Positions 6,938 through 19,780 are shown, counted from the stretch's first letter. The stretch is 64,000 bases of DNA from Evansella sp. LMS18 (GCF_024362785.1 NZ_CP093301.1:4774001-4838000); one strand, 5' to 3'. The notes: generated by a model from the sequence alone, not told the origin. Numbers and translations: made by a program.

Positions 6938-8215
6938 TCATGATTCTTTCACCTGTAAACCTGAAGCTGCTGCCCCTTTGTCTGACTTAATTTTAAGGTG
7001 CAAAAGCATACATCCCACACTGCCGGTCATACAGACAGCTGCTGATAAATAAAATGCTGTTGTAAAATTATAGTAATCTACTAAAACACCGGTAACCATC
7101 GGGGATATCCACTGCCCAATTCCAAAAAATAAGGTAATGAATCCGATAGCCATAGAAGTTTTTCTGGCAGCTGTTAAATCACTTACAGCGGCAACCATTA
7201 TCGTTGGCACAGCCCATAATGTCAGCGAGTAGAGGATTGTCTCCAGTAACAGGAAAAAAGGCTGAGTAGTAACAGTGAATGCTATCAGCAGGCACGTCTG
7301 AATGAAATAGATGATAAACAAAGTCAGCATTCGCCCGATTTTATCAGAAAGTGCTCCCCATAAAAAACCACTGGCAATACTGGCGATACCAGCAGTGGCG
7401 AAAATCTGCCCTGCGAGCGTTGGTTCAAGTGCCACACTTGTTATAAGAAAATCAACAAAGAAAGTAGAAAAAATCAGATATGAAAATCCCCAGGTAAAAT
7501 ATGTTATTCCAATAAAGTAAATAAGTTTGCTGCTATAAACATTTTCAATCAATGGAGACCGAGGCTGAGCAACCTTTTTTTCCCCTCCGGTCGCAGGATC
7601 CCTTTCCGCCCCAATTGGCTTCAGGCCAATCTCATGTGGTTCATCCACCATAAAGAAATGGTTAATGATAATGATCAGCACGACGAGCACAGCGAGAATA
7701 CCCCAGCTGATTCGCCAGCCTCCTGTATTGATCATCATGAGCATTGGCACTAAAAATCCGCTGATTAACATCCCAAAGCTTGAACCAGAGTTTGTCACAC
7801 CGAGCGCAAAACCTCTGTATTTAATGCTGAACCACTTACCAACTACACTTAAGGATGCTACATTCCCCGTCCCACAGCCCAGCCCAATGACCAGGAAAGC
7901 CAAAAATGCAGTGAAAAAGTGGTTAACTATCGCACTGGCACCCATTCCTCCTGCACAAATAATCAGGGATACTAAAATGACTTTTTTAGTCGGAAATCGA
8001 TTAGTTAAAAAACCAACAGAAATTGCTCCTGTCAAATACCCAAGAAACACAGCAGATGCAATAATTCCCGCTTCTGTGTAGCTGAGTGAGAGTCCCTCTC
8101 TCATAAACGGAAGGATTGCCCCCAGGGAAAAGCGCCCCAGACCTAAGCATGCAAATAAGTTTAAAACAGTAATTCCTAAAATAAGCCAGCCGCGATGAAA
8201 CTGAAACCCTTTCAT
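6938..8215 (-). CDS. MFS transporter (12 TM)
   Basis: 425 residues with twelve predictable hydrophobic segments in two halves. Loop signatures GFLTNRFPTKK (after TM2) and GALSDKIGRM (after TM8) are MFS motif A variants, and a long hydrophilic centre (about 190-225) separates the halves. It moves a small solute across the membrane with a proton or substrate gradient; the substrate is not evident. A position near phenylacetate genes is suggestive only. AAAGGGG precedes the ATG. The downstream small membrane protein gene follows closely. Confidence 0.85.
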   Translation of the reverse strand: MKGFQFHRGWLILGITVLNLFACLGLGRFSLGAILPFMREGLSLSYTEAGIIASAVFLGYLTGAISVGFLTNRFPTKKVILVSLIICAGGMGASAIVNHFFTAFLAFLVIGLGCGTGNVASLSVVGKWFSIKYRGFALGVTNSGSSFGMLISGFLVPMLMMINTGGWRISWGILAVLVVLIIIINHFFMVDEPHEIGLKPIGAERDPATGGEKKVAQPRSPLIENVYSSKLIYFIGITYFTWGFSYLIFSTFFVDFLITSVALEPTLAGQIFATAGIASIASGFLWGALSDKIGRMLTLFIIYFIQTCLLIAFTVTTQPFFLLLETILYSLTLWAVPTIMVAAVSDLTAARKTSMAIGFITLFFGIGQWISPMVTGVLVDYYNFTTAFYLSAAVCMTGSVGCMLLHLKIKSDKGAAASGLQVKES

Positions 8216-8344
8216 GATTATTTACCCCTTTGGTTCATAATGAATGAGAGACCGGAGTTAATTCTTGTTGACCTCAATTTCTTTTGTGTAAAAAATAAGC
8301 ATACTATATGCCAAATTCGAAATATTTATTTATAGCTTAGAAAG

Positions 8345-8743
8345 CTAAAATTCCTGCTTCGTCCTGTAAACCATCCCTTCCGCTAAGGCAACCAGATCAT
8401 CCGTTTCGTTACGAACTTCCATTCTGTAGAGGCCAAGTTTATTTGAACGATTATCCTCTGTAGCAATCGCTCTCAGCCGGTCACCAACTGCACCTGCCTT
8501 TAAATAATGGATGGTTACAGTAATTCCGACAGCTGTCGTCCCATAGGAGTTACTTGCACAGGCAAACGCCACGTCCGCCAGGGAAAAAATGGCGCCCCCA
8601 TTAGCAGAACCATGGAAATTTGTCATATCTCCAGTTACTTTCATCGTTACCTCTGCGTATCCATTATCAACTTTCTCTATGTTTATTCCGAGCCACTCCG
8701 CATATTTATCCCTCTTAAAATGTTCTAAAATTTTTTCATCCAC
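8345..8743 (-). CDS. PaaI-type hotdog thioesterase
   Basis: 132 residues, a single hotdog domain. The key stretch NFHGSANGGAIFSLADVAFACASNS (about 42-66) holds the conserved H-G-x-x-G-G and downstream Asp of PaaI thioesterases; AEVTMKVTGDM lies before it. PaaI enzymes hydrolyse hydroxyphenylacetyl-CoA and similar thioesters, releasing CoA from dead-end products. The start is GTG (8743) with a GGGAGGGTG site; the overlapping ATG at 8739 is in another frame. It diverges from the phenylacetate-CoA ligase gene about 370 bp away, which supports a phenylacetate role, although the other paa genes are absent here. Confidence 0.85.
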   Translation of the reverse strand: MDEKILEHFKRDKYAEWLGINIEKVDNGYAEVTMKVTGDMTNFHGSANGGAIFSLADVAFACASNSYGTTAVGITVTIHYLKAGAVGDRLRAIATEDNRSNKLGLYRMEVRNETDDLVALAEGMVYRTKQEF

Positions 8744-9115
8744 CAGGACACCCTCCCTGAATTTTTATAACAAATTCGTATGCACCCGTTTAATAAACGT
8801 AATGTATCATAATATTCTCAATTTTTCAATTAGTTTTCTTGGTATGCATGCTGGCAATGGAGTAATCCTTATGTAACGCCGCTCACCAATATAAGAACAG
8901 AAAAAATAATGCTGATTAAAAAATTCCAACCTTATTTCATATAGATTATGGTATTATAATCGTATATTATCAGTAATTTCAGAATTATTAGTTGACAACG
9001 CCAGCCCACAAGTATTACCCTTTGTATATCGATAAATTGTATGTTCGTTTTTATTTCGTATCATAATCTGACTAATTAAATTATTTTATTGTAAATAAAC
9101 AAGGGAGGAATCAAC
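8744..9115. other. Divergent intergenic region between thioesterase and paaK
   Basis: 372 bp without a gene. It is AT-rich and contains a perfect 13-bp palindrome CGTTTA-A-TAAACG at 8787-8799, about 45 bp upstream of the thioesterase start, that could be an operator for a TetR/PaaR-like regulator (inference). No terminator is seen, as expected for divergent promoters. Confidence 0.4.
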
Positions 9116-10447
9116 ATGCTTTTTTACGATGAGATTGAGACGGCTTCCCGGGCTGAAATCCAGGAGATTCAGCTGAACCGTCTGAAGAAAACAGTAAATC
9201 ATGTATTCGGGAATGTGCCTTTTTATCAGGAGAAATTTGTTCAGTCCAGTGTGTCGCCTGACGAAATAACTTCTTTGGAAGATATCAGGAAACTTCCCTT
9301 CACGAAGAAAGCAGATTTAAGAGATAACTACCCCTTTGGGCTGTTTGCAGTGGATCAGAAAGATGTGGTCAGGATACACGGTTCCTCCGGGACGAGCGGG
9401 AAACCAACTGTTGTGGGATATACGAAATCAGACATAGATAACTGGGCCACACTTGTTGCACGGGCGATTGTAGCTGCAGGTGGAAATAAAGGCGATGTGG
9501 TTCATAACGCCTATGGTTACGGCTTATTTACCGGCGGCCTTGGCCTTCACTATGGAGCAGAGAAACTCGGCTGTGTAACCGTTCCAATCTCCGGTGGAAA
9601 TACAGGCCGTCAGATTACACTTATTCAGGATTTCAAACCAAAAGTAATTTGCGGTACTCCTTCCTACGTACTTAATATTGCGGAAAAAATGGAAGAAATG
9701 GGATTAAAGCCAGAAGACATAAGCTGTGAATACGGTATTTTTGGCGCTGAACCTTGGTCTGAAGAAATGCGCAAAACTCTTGAAGATAAACTTGGAATAA
9801 AAGCAGTTGATATATACGGCCTTAGCGAAGTAATGGGTCCTGGTGTCTCTATTGAATGCCATGAAGGACAGGATGGCCTGCACATAGCCGATGACCATTT
9901 TATTGTAGAAGTTATAGACCCGGAAACACTTCAGCCTGTACCAGAAGGACAGGACGGGGAGCTTGTTTTTACGAGTCTTACAAAGGAAGCGCTTCCAATC
10001 ATCCGCTACCGTACCGGAGACATTGCTTCAGTTACAACTGAAAGATGTGTATGCGGCCGTACCACGACAAGGATGTCGAGAGTAAAAGGTAGAATTGATG
10101 ATATGCTAATTATTCGCGGAGTAAACATATTTCCTTCTGAGATTGAACGGACTCTTTTGCAGGTAGACGCTCTCGTCCCGCATTACCAGATCCATTTAAC
10201 AAAGAAAGGGTCCATGGATAATATTGAAATACACGTAGAAGTAAGCCAGGATGTTTATGACACACTTCCTGATGGAAACCTGAATGACCAGGCTGCAGTT
10301 CTTCTTAAAGGGAAAATCCAGCACATGATAAAATCAGAATGCCTGGTGTCTGCAGAAATTAAGCTTAATAAACCCAAGACCATTCCCCGTTCAGAAGGGA
10401 AAGCTGTGAGAATCATTGACAGACGTAGTGAGACGGTGCCAAGTTAA
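9116..10447 (+). CDS. paaK: Phenylacetate-CoA ligase
   Basis: 443 residues, the usual length of PaaK. The adenylate-forming family P-loop HGSSGTSGKPTVVGYTKSD lies near 89-107; YGLFTGGLGLHYGAE near 130-144, GAEPWSEEMR near 214-223, YGLSEVMGPG near 238-247, and the RTGD hinge with the GRxxxMxxVKGRIDDMLIIRGVN block near 320-350. It activates phenylacetate (or a related aryl acid) with ATP and CoA, the first step of aerobic phenylacetate breakdown. GGGAGG precedes the ATG. It stands alone on the plus strand and is ended by a perfect palindromic terminator. No paaABCDE ring-oxidation genes are present here. Confidence 0.93.
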   Translation: MLFYDEIETASRAEIQEIQLNRLKKTVNHVFGNVPFYQEKFVQSSVSPDEITSLEDIRKLPFTKKADLRDNYPFGLFAVDQKDVVRIHGSSGTSGKPTVVGYTKSDIDNWATLVARAIVAAGGNKGDVVHNAYGYGLFTGGLGLHYGAEKLGCVTVPISGGNTGRQITLIQDFKPKVICGTPSYVLNIAEKMEEMGLKPEDISCEYGIFGAEPWSEEMRKTLEDKLGIKAVDIYGLSEVMGPGVSIECHEGQDGLHIADDHFIVEVIDPETLQPVPEGQDGELVFTSLTKEALPIIRYRTGDIASVTTERCVCGRTTTRMSRVKGRIDDMLIIRGVNIFPSEIERTLLQVDALVPHYQIHLTKKGSMDNIEIHVEVSQDVYDTLPDGNLNDQAAVLLKGKIQHMIKSECLVSAEIKLNKPKTIPRSEGKAVRIIDRRSETVPS

Positions 10448-10450
10448 CGT

Positions 10451-10478
10451 AAAAAGAGGTGCGCATGCACCTCTTTTT
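10451..10478. terminator. Bidirectional terminator between paaK and the amidase
   Basis: A perfect palindrome (AAAAAGAGGTGCGC and its complement) with A and T tracts on both sides serves both convergent genes. Confidence 0.85.
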
Positions 10479-11166
10479 ACTGGACTTTTTCCACAACGAT
10501 CCGGTCTGCCTGACTTAAGTTTCTCCGGACTTCATTTAATATATTTTCTTCTTCTCTGTAAGCGCCAACTTGCTGCCCGTCCACTATTACCCTGTAAATA
10601 TTTCCTTGCTCATTGCTTCTTGTCAGGTTAAAAGCTCTTTCCAGTCCGTTAACATGCCCTCTCGCCACTTTCTGACGCCAGGAGGGGTCTGCAATTTTTT
10701 CTGCATCTTCCGGGTGATCAATAAAACCGTTTTCTGTTAAAAGAGCAGACATTCTTGTTTCTCTTAACACGTGAAAGTTTGCTTTCTTTTTACCCCGGTT
10801 TCTCAGTTCGTTAACTTTCATAATTTCCTCATGCATGGTGTCCCGGTATCTTGCTGTTTGAGAGGTATCAGATAAACTGCTGTGAATAAAATCTTCATAA
10901 CCCTGTGTGGAACCGTCAAAACCATTGATATGGATGGACAGAAAATAATCTGCTCCCCAGTTGTTAGCTTCATCTGTACGGGATTGTAAGCTCTTATCAA
11001 TATCACTTGTTCTGCCCATCATTACTTCCACATTTTCATATTCTTCTTCTAATATATCTCGGATTCGCAGGGCAATATCAAGTGTAATATTCTTTTCTTC
11101 CATTCCATGGCCGGTAGCTCCAATGTTAGAACCACCATGTCCTGGATCGAGATAAATCTTTACCAT
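10477..11166 (-). CDS. N-acetylmuramoyl-L-alanine amidase (Amidase_3)
   Basis: About 229 residues. The zinc amidase fold shows LDPGHGG with His10 near the start, a Glu in HGMEEKNI (about 20-27), FLSIHING near 85-92 and the catalytic Glu in LLTENGFI near 146-153. The C-terminal 45 residues (IYRVIVDGQQVGAYREEEN) look like a small SPOR-like wall-binding domain. No signal peptide is seen, as in CwlC, which is made in the mother cell and acts at mother-cell lysis; that role is an inference. Two adjacent ATG codons follow GGAGGTGAG; the second (11166) has the better spacing. Confidence 0.87.
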   Translation of the reverse strand: MVKIYLDPGHGGSNIGATGHGMEEKNITLDIALRIRDILEEEYENVEVMMGRTSDIDKSLQSRTDEANNWGADYFLSIHINGFDGSTQGYEDFIHSSLSDTSQTARYRDTMHEEIMKVNELRNRGKKKANFHVLRETRMSALLTENGFIDHPEDAEKIADPSWRQKVARGHVNGLERAFNLTRSNEQGNIYRVIVDGQQVGAYREEENILNEVRRNLSQADRIVVEKVQ

Positions 11167-11211
11167 CATCTCACCTCCATACTATCTTAATATTCATATG
11201 GAGGTGAGATG
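11167..11211. promoter_or_regulatory. 15-bp inverted repeat made of two ribosome-binding sites
   Basis: CATCTCACCTCCATA and TATGGAGGTGAGATG are perfect inverted copies separated by 15 bp. The left arm holds the amidase ribosome site and start; the right arm presents a second site and ATG facing right, which opens only a doubtful 64-codon frame. Confidence 0.5.
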
Positions 11212-11402
11212 AAATGGACAAGGTGGCACTTATTTCAAAATGTGCTCACTCAAAAAGGTATCCTTTTACTCATTAGCATGGCGCAAAATTACATTTTTCT
11301 CTCCAAATGGAGGGAGATTATAAAGATTGTATTACAAACAAGTTATTTGTCCGAATGTATGTTACCATTATATGTACCTGTTCGGAAAGGAGGATATCAT
11401 TA

Positions 11403-11774
11403 ATGACCGAAATAAGTATATTTTTAGATGATATCCGTGAAGCACCTGAAGGATATATAGGTGTAGAAACAATCAGGGAATGTCAAATACTATTAAAACA
11501 CTATCCTGTAGAACACCTATCTCTTGATCATGACCTTGTTAGTAAAATAGAAAATGGCACACAGCTCGTAGAAATAATGGTAAGGGAACAGCTATTTGCC
11601 AACAGAATTACTATACACTCCGCAAACTCTGTAGATGGGAAACACATGTACAGATATTTAAAGGATGCACAACTTCACCAAAATATGCCCCAATCAATAA
11701 AGATTCTTCTGCAACCTCTTCCCCTCTATTTTATCCCGCCACGTATTATTCAATTTTATGCTGACACGATATAA
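11403..11774 (+). CDS. Cyclic-phosphate processing receiver-like protein
   Basis: 123 residues. ISIFLDDIREAPEGY (about 4-18) and VEHLSLDHDLV (about 36-46) match the small receiver-like family annotated as a cyclic-phosphate processing domain, in which Asp residues sit where response regulators have theirs. The C-terminal half has NRITIHSANSVDGKHMYRYL, also typical of the family. It lacks an output domain. The chosen ATG has AAAGGAGG upstream. The proposed enzymatic role (handling terminal cyclic phosphates on RNA or nucleotides) is based on family context only. Confidence 0.65.
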   Translation: MTEISIFLDDIREAPEGYIGVETIRECQILLKHYPVEHLSLDHDLVSKIENGTQLVEIMVREQLFANRITIHSANSVDGKHMYRYLKDAQLHQNMPQSIKILLQPLPLYFIPPRIIQFYADTI

Positions 11775-11832
11775 ACGTAAATATTCATTGCAGAACAGAA
11801 AACCCCTTCTCGAGTATGAGAAGGAGCTGCGC

Positions 11833-12810
11833 TTAAGGCATCTTTTTTCCACGAGAAGCTGTATACAGGGTATACCATTCTTCCCTTGTCATAATTTCCG
11901 CCTGTTTAACTGCCTCAGCACAATTTTTTATCCTGCCTGGATTTACTGTTCCAATTACTGGCTGAACCTTCGCCGGATGACGCATCAGCCAGCCAAGCAC
12001 AATTGCTTCTGCTGAAGTGCCCTTTTTCTCAGCTAATTCATTGACCGCTTTCTTTGTTGCCATGATTGCCTCAGTCGGATTTTTTGAATCCCGGCCGCTG
12101 TATAAACCATAAGCAAGGGGAGCCCAGGCCTGAAGCTGGATGTTTTCCAGTCTGCAATGCTCAATTATCCCATCAGAAAAATTCACAGAAGCCCCCTCTT
12201 TCTGGTTTACTAGTACTCCATGCTCGACCCAGTCCAGTCGGTTGAGACTCATCTCCAGCTGATTGACAATCAAAGGTTCATCACAATACGCCTGCAAAAG
12301 TTTAATTTGGGCTGCATTCATGTTGGATACTCCAAAGTGCTTTACCTTACCTGACTCTCTTAATTTTGAAAAAGCTGAAGCAACTTCTTCCGGTTCCATG
12401 AGTGGATCCGGCCGGTGGAGCAGTAAAATATCAAGATAATCCGTTTCAAGGCGTTCCAGAATACCATCCACAGATGACAGTATATGTTTTTCAGAAAAGT
12501 CATACCTGTTTGGAACCTCACCTTCTGAAAAACGAATTCCGCACTTACTCTGCAGAACTATTTTTTCTCTAAGGCCAGGGTCTTCCTTTAATAACCGGCC
12601 AAATACAGTTTCTGATCTTCCATGTTTATAAATGTCCGCATGGTCAAACATGGTGATATTGTTTTCAAGCGCAGCCTCGACAGCTTTTTGTGCTGTTATG
12701 TAATCCTCTTTAGTTAACTGATCGCCGTTCCATTCCCCACCTAACCCCATGCAGCCGTATACAAGACGGCTATTCGTAATTTCCCGTTTTTCCAATGGCA
12801 TCATAGTCAT
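11833..12810 (-). CDS. Aldo/keto reductase
   Basis: 325 residues, a TIM-barrel NADPH-dependent oxidoreductase. The catalytic tetrad is visible: Asp in FDHADIY, Tyr in the same motif (about 55-61), Lys in VLQSKCGI (about 87-94) and His in LLLHRPDP (about 129-136). The C-terminal cofactor loop PVIGTVNPGRIKNCAEAVK (about 286-304) is that of the YdhF/tas-like subgroup. It reduces aldehydes or ketones; the physiological substrate is unknown. Convergent with the receiver-like gene. The weak GAGAG site leaves the exact start (three ATGs within 4 codons) a little uncertain. Confidence 0.88.
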   Translation of the reverse strand: MTMMPLEKREITNSRLVYGCMGLGGEWNGDQLTKEDYITAQKAVEAALENNITMFDHADIYKHGRSETVFGRLLKEDPGLREKIVLQSKCGIRFSEGEVPNRYDFSEKHILSSVDGILERLETDYLDILLLHRPDPLMEPEEVASAFSKLRESGKVKHFGVSNMNAAQIKLLQAYCDEPLIVNQLEMSLNRLDWVEHGVLVNQKEGASVNFSDGIIEHCRLENIQLQAWAPLAYGLYSGRDSKNPTEAIMATKKAVNELAEKKGTSAEAIVLGWLMRHPAKVQPVIGTVNPGRIKNCAEAVKQAEIMTREEWYTLYTASRGKKMP

Positions 12811-12945
12811 TAGTAGCTCTCTCCTCCATATATTGATTTATTAATTTTAACACCTTTTTATTAAAGAAACTATTTTTGTCATGTACCCTTATCCATTCGT
12901 ATTATTCCTTTTTTGTAAAAATTGAAGAATACACTTACAGAAGCA

Positions 12946-12981
12946 AAGCAGCCTGCAGTTTGAACGACTGCAGGCTGCTTC
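12946..12981. terminator. Strong hairpin between the tRNA cluster and the aldo/keto reductase
   Basis: AAGCAGCCTGCAGT and ACTGCAGGCTGCTT form a long perfect stem with a short loop. Only a weak T tract follows, so it may back up the terminator at 13043-13066. Confidence 0.55.
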
Positions 12982-13042
12982 TAATTTTCATAATACTTAT
13001 ATATTATTATAAGGAAATAAAGAATTAAAATCACAATAAATT

Positions 13043-13066
13043 AAAAAAGACCATCAAATATGGTCT
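13043..13066 (-). terminator. Terminator of the rRNA-tRNA operon
   Basis: Minus strand: GACCAT-ATTTG-ATGGTC followed by six T. It lies about 27 bp past the CCA end of tRNA-Arg, the last gene of the operon. Confidence 0.8.
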
Positions 13067-13092
13067 CAGTAAATTGTTATGTATTACTCTTA

Positions 13093-13169
13093 TGGCGCGC
13101 CCTAGAGGACTTGAACCTCTGACCTACAGCTTCGGAGGCTGTCGCTCTATCCACCTGAGCTAAGGGCGC
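13093..13169 (-). tRNA. tRNA-Arg (anticodon CCG)
   Basis: 77 nt with encoded CCA. Acceptor GCGCCCT/AGGGCGC; anticodon loop CTCCGAA between ACAGC and GCTGT, giving CCG. Last gene of the operon. Confidence 0.93.
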
Positions 13170-13194
13170 CAGGTAGTTTCAGGCTATAAATAAA

Positions 13195-13279
13195 TGGTGC
13201 GGGTGAAGGGACTTGAACCCCCACGTCGTAAGACACTAGATCCTAAGTCTAGCGCGTCTGCCAATTCCGCCACACCCGC
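13195..13279 (-). tRNA. tRNA-Leu (anticodon TAG)
   Basis: 85 nt, class II with a long variable arm and encoded CCA. Acceptor GCGGGTG/CACCCGC; anticodon loop CTTAGGA within CTAGA/TCTAG. Confidence 0.93.
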
Positions 13280-13289
13280 ATTTATTAAA

Positions 13290-13365
13290 TGGTGAGCCAT
13301 GAAGGACTCGAACCTTCGACCCTCTGATTAAAAGTCAGATGCTCTACCAACTGAGCTAATGGCTC
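13290..13365 (-). tRNA. tRNA-Lys (anticodon TTT)
   Basis: 76 nt with encoded CCA. Acceptor GAGCCAT/ATGGCTC; anticodon loop CTTTTAA. Its first 17 nt plus 11 nt of leader are copied exactly 160 bp upstream (13509-13536). Confidence 0.95.
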
Positions 13366-13376
13366 ATGAAGTAATT

Positions 13377-13508
13377 CTAATATGATTATTCATGATGTTT
13401 ACGGACGATGTGATGCTCTGTGGTCCTACCTGTTTCTTCCTCTGCCAGTATAGCTTCGTAGTGAATACGTCGAAACAACTCGATGCATTAGCGTGTAGTA
13501 ACGCTCGT
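13377..13508. repeat. tRNA-spacer repeat module A
   Basis: About 130 bp between the genuine tRNA-Lys 5' end and its duplicated copy. It contains TTACGGACGATG and a stem TGTTTC (13431-13436) / GAAACA (13472-13477). Homologous to modules B and C and to the module inside the long repeat at 55.87 kb. No open frame. Confidence 0.75.
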
Positions 13509-13536
13509 AACTGAGCTAATGGCTCATGAAGTAATT
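13509..13536 (-). repeat. Duplicated 5' end of tRNA-Lys
   Basis: 28 bp identical to 13349-13376: tRNA-Lys nucleotides 1-17 plus 11 nt of leader. It is too short to be a tRNA gene and has no anticodon arm. Confidence 0.85.
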
Positions 13537-13546
13537 TAATGAGAAG

Positions 13547-13586
13547 TCTTCACGATTTTTTTCATATCTTCACGATTTTTTTCATA
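13547..13586. repeat. 20-bp tandem duplication
   Basis: TCTTCACGATTTTTTTCATA occurs twice back to back (13547-13566, 13567-13586) in the spacer between the duplicated tRNA-Lys end and tRNA-fMet. It is AT-rich with no evident function. Confidence 0.85.
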
Positions 13587-13596
13587 AAATATAAAT

Positions 13597-13673
<77 letters not shown>

Positions 13674-13697
13674 ACGATATTAAGCTTACGGACGATG

Positions 13698-13799
13698 CCG
13701 TTTCAGGAAGCCTTTTTGACTGTCTCTTCCTCTGACAGTATCGCTTTGACGTGAATGCGTCGAGACAACTCGAAGTTTATTCGATGATGCGCTGCTCGT
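13698..13799. repeat. tRNA-spacer repeat module B
   Basis: About 100 bp upstream of tRNA-fMet. The stem TGTCTC (13721-13726) / GAGACA (13762-13767) has the same spacing as module A, with a compensated base-pair change. It is bordered by two copies of the tRNA-fMet 5' end and leader. Confidence 0.75.
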
Positions 13800-13837
13800 T
13801 GCTCCACCCCGCGACGATATTAAGCTTACGGACGATG
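13800..13837 (-). repeat. Duplicated 5' end of tRNA-fMet, copy 1
   Basis: 38 bp identical to 13660-13697: tRNA-fMet nucleotides 1-14 plus 24 nt of leader, displaced by exactly 140 bp. Confidence 0.88.
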
Positions 13838-13932
13838 TCGTTTCAAAGATGTTGTCCCTTCCTCTTCCGGCTTATGCTTCGAAGTGTATACGTCGGGACA
13901 AGTCGCAGCTTATTCGGAGAAGAATCGCTTCT
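13838..13932. repeat. tRNA-spacer repeat module C
   Basis: About 95 bp, with stem TGTCCC (13853-13858) / GGGACA (13895-13900): again paired, with a further compensatory change. It ends at a third tRNA-fMet 5' fragment. Confidence 0.75.
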
Positions 13933-13948
13933 TGCTCCACCCCGCGAC
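13933..13948 (-). repeat. Duplicated 5' end of tRNA-fMet, copy 2
   Basis: 16 bp TGCTCCACCCCGCGAC matching the tRNA-fMet 5' end; the leader beyond has diverged. Confidence 0.75.
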
Positions 13949-13970
13949 AATATATAATTTAAGGAAATAA

Positions 13971-14046
<76 letters not shown>

Positions 14047-14050
14047 ATAA

Positions 14051-14126
14051 TGGTGGAAGATGACGGGCTCGAACCGCCGACCCCCTGCTTGTAAGGCAGG
14101 TGCTCTCCCAACTGAGCTAATCTTCC
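14051..14126 (-). tRNA. tRNA-Val (anticodon TAC)
   Basis: 76 nt with encoded CCA. Acceptor GGAAGAT/ATCTTCC; anticodon loop CTTACAA. Confidence 0.95.
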
Positions 14127-14133
14127 AGTAATA

Positions 14134-14208
14134 TGGTGACCCGTACGGGATTCGAACCCGTGTTACCGCCGTGAAAGGGCGGTGTCTTAACCACTTGACC
14201 AACGGGCC
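14134..14208 (-). tRNA. tRNA-Glu (anticodon TTC)
   Basis: 75 nt with encoded CCA. Acceptor GGCCCGT/ACGGGTC (one G-T pair); anticodon loop CTTTCAC. Confidence 0.94.
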
Positions 14209-14218
14209 ATAAGTTAGA

Positions 14219-14311
14219 TGGCGGAGAGCGAGGGATTCGAACCCTCGAGACGGGTTTAAACCGCCTACACGATTTCCAATCGTGCTCCTTCGGCCACTCG
14301 GACAGCTCTCC
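14219..14311 (-). tRNA. tRNA-Ser (anticodon GGA)
   Basis: 93 nt, class II with a long variable arm and encoded CCA. Acceptor GGAGAGC/GCTCTCC; anticodon loop TTGGAAA. Confidence 0.94.
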
Positions 14312-14347
14312 TTATGGCATGAGTGAATAAAAATTATTCAAAAAGTA

Positions 14348-14423
14348 TGGTGGAGCCTAGCGGGATCGAACCGCTGACCTCCTGCGTGCAAGGCAGGCGC
14401 TCTCCCAGCTGAGCTAAGGCCCC
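14348..14423 (-). tRNA. tRNA-Ala (anticodon TGC)
   Basis: 76 nt with encoded CCA. Acceptor GGGGCCT/AGGCTCC; anticodon loop CTTGCAC. First tRNA after 5S rRNA. Confidence 0.95.
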
Positions 14424-14459
14424 GTTAGAAACGGGACTAACATAGTTAGCCCCGGAAGG

Positions 14460-14575
14460 CCCAGCGACGTCCTACTCTCACAGGGGGAGAGCCCCCAACT
14501 ACCATCGGCGCTGAAGAGCTTAACTACCGTGTTCGGCATGGGAACGGGTGTGGCCTCTTCGCTATCGTCACTGGA
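14460..14575 (-). rRNA. rrf: 5S ribosomal RNA
   Basis: About 116 nt on the minus strand with the conserved GCGAAGAGGCCACACCCG, CCGAACACGG and GTAGGACGTCGC blocks. Ends are set by comparison with Bacillus 5S and may be off by a few bases. Confidence 0.95.
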
Positions 14576-14650
14576 CTATGTAATTGAAAGGTTGCCCTCT
14601 CAAAACTGGATAACTTTTCTGATTGATAATCTTGCTTAGTAAGACAAATT

Positions 14651-17582
<2,932 letters not shown>

Positions 17583-17815
17583 CATGTTAAAAAATGGCGT
17601 CTACATTTAGCCTTATCTAAGACACTCGGTTGTACTCGTTAAAAGTTTACACTTTTAATTAAAACAACCGGTGATCATCAATCAGTTAATCGTTATCCAG
17701 TTTTCAAAGGGCAATAATGAGACAAGTATGTCTCTTAATTGAAGGATTTATTCCTTCAAAACTGAACAATAGCTCAAGCGAAGCTTTAAAAAGGTATGAG
17801 CCTTTTAAGCTCCTT

Positions 17816-19388
<1,573 letters not shown>

Positions 19389-19531
19389 AAACGAGTTTGA
19401 TGTCTCTGACATCATTTATTTGAAAGATTACTCTTTCGATTGACGGGATATTTAAAATATCCCACTTCGCTTGGCTTGTTGTTCAGTTTTCAAGGAACAA
19501 AATGTTTTGTCGTTTTTCGGCGACAAGATTT

Positions 19532-19560
19532 ATTATATCACGATAACAAATCGTTTGCAA
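19532..19560 (-). promoter_or_regulatory. rRNA promoter, proximal (P3)
   Basis: Minus strand TTGCAA, 17-nt spacer, TATAAT; about 145 bp upstream of 16S. A boxA-like GTTCCTTGAAAACTGAAC follows in the leader. Confidence 0.85.
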
Positions 19561-19624
19561 CTACTTTTTTGAAAAAAGTTTATTTCGTTGCGTGTCTGCT
19601 GTGTTGTGATCAGCGACATAAATA

Positions 19625-19653
19625 ATAATATCACATAATTTAATTCTGCGCAA
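19625..19653 (-). promoter_or_regulatory. rRNA promoter, middle (P2)
   Basis: Minus strand TTGCGC, 17-nt spacer, TATTAT. Confidence 0.7.
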
Positions 19654-19751
19654 CTATTTTTTTGATGCTTTTTATTTTCATGTGTTCATACTGTGAAATG
19701 AAAACACGAAAATAAAAATTCTGCGCAACGCCGTTTTGATGGCGGATTAAT

Positions 19752-19780
19752 AATATATCATGTAAACAACAAAGAAACAA
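19752..19780 (-). promoter_or_regulatory. rRNA promoter, distal (P1)
   Basis: Minus strand TTGTTT, 17-nt spacer, TATATT. With the two proximal promoters it gives three tandem starts in the 610-bp region between 16S and the next gene. A TTGCGCAGAATT block is repeated between P1 and P2. Confidence 0.6.

Noticed and set aside
11209-11403. 64-codon rightward frame with a GGAGGTGAG site
   Set aside because: The site is the mirror of the amidase site; the product is of odd composition and the frame runs into the start of the well-supported receiver-like gene. Not called as a gene.
13349-13536. Extra tRNA-Lys and tRNA-fMet genes
   Set aside because: The copies hold only the first 14-17 nt and leader; no anticodon or T arm.
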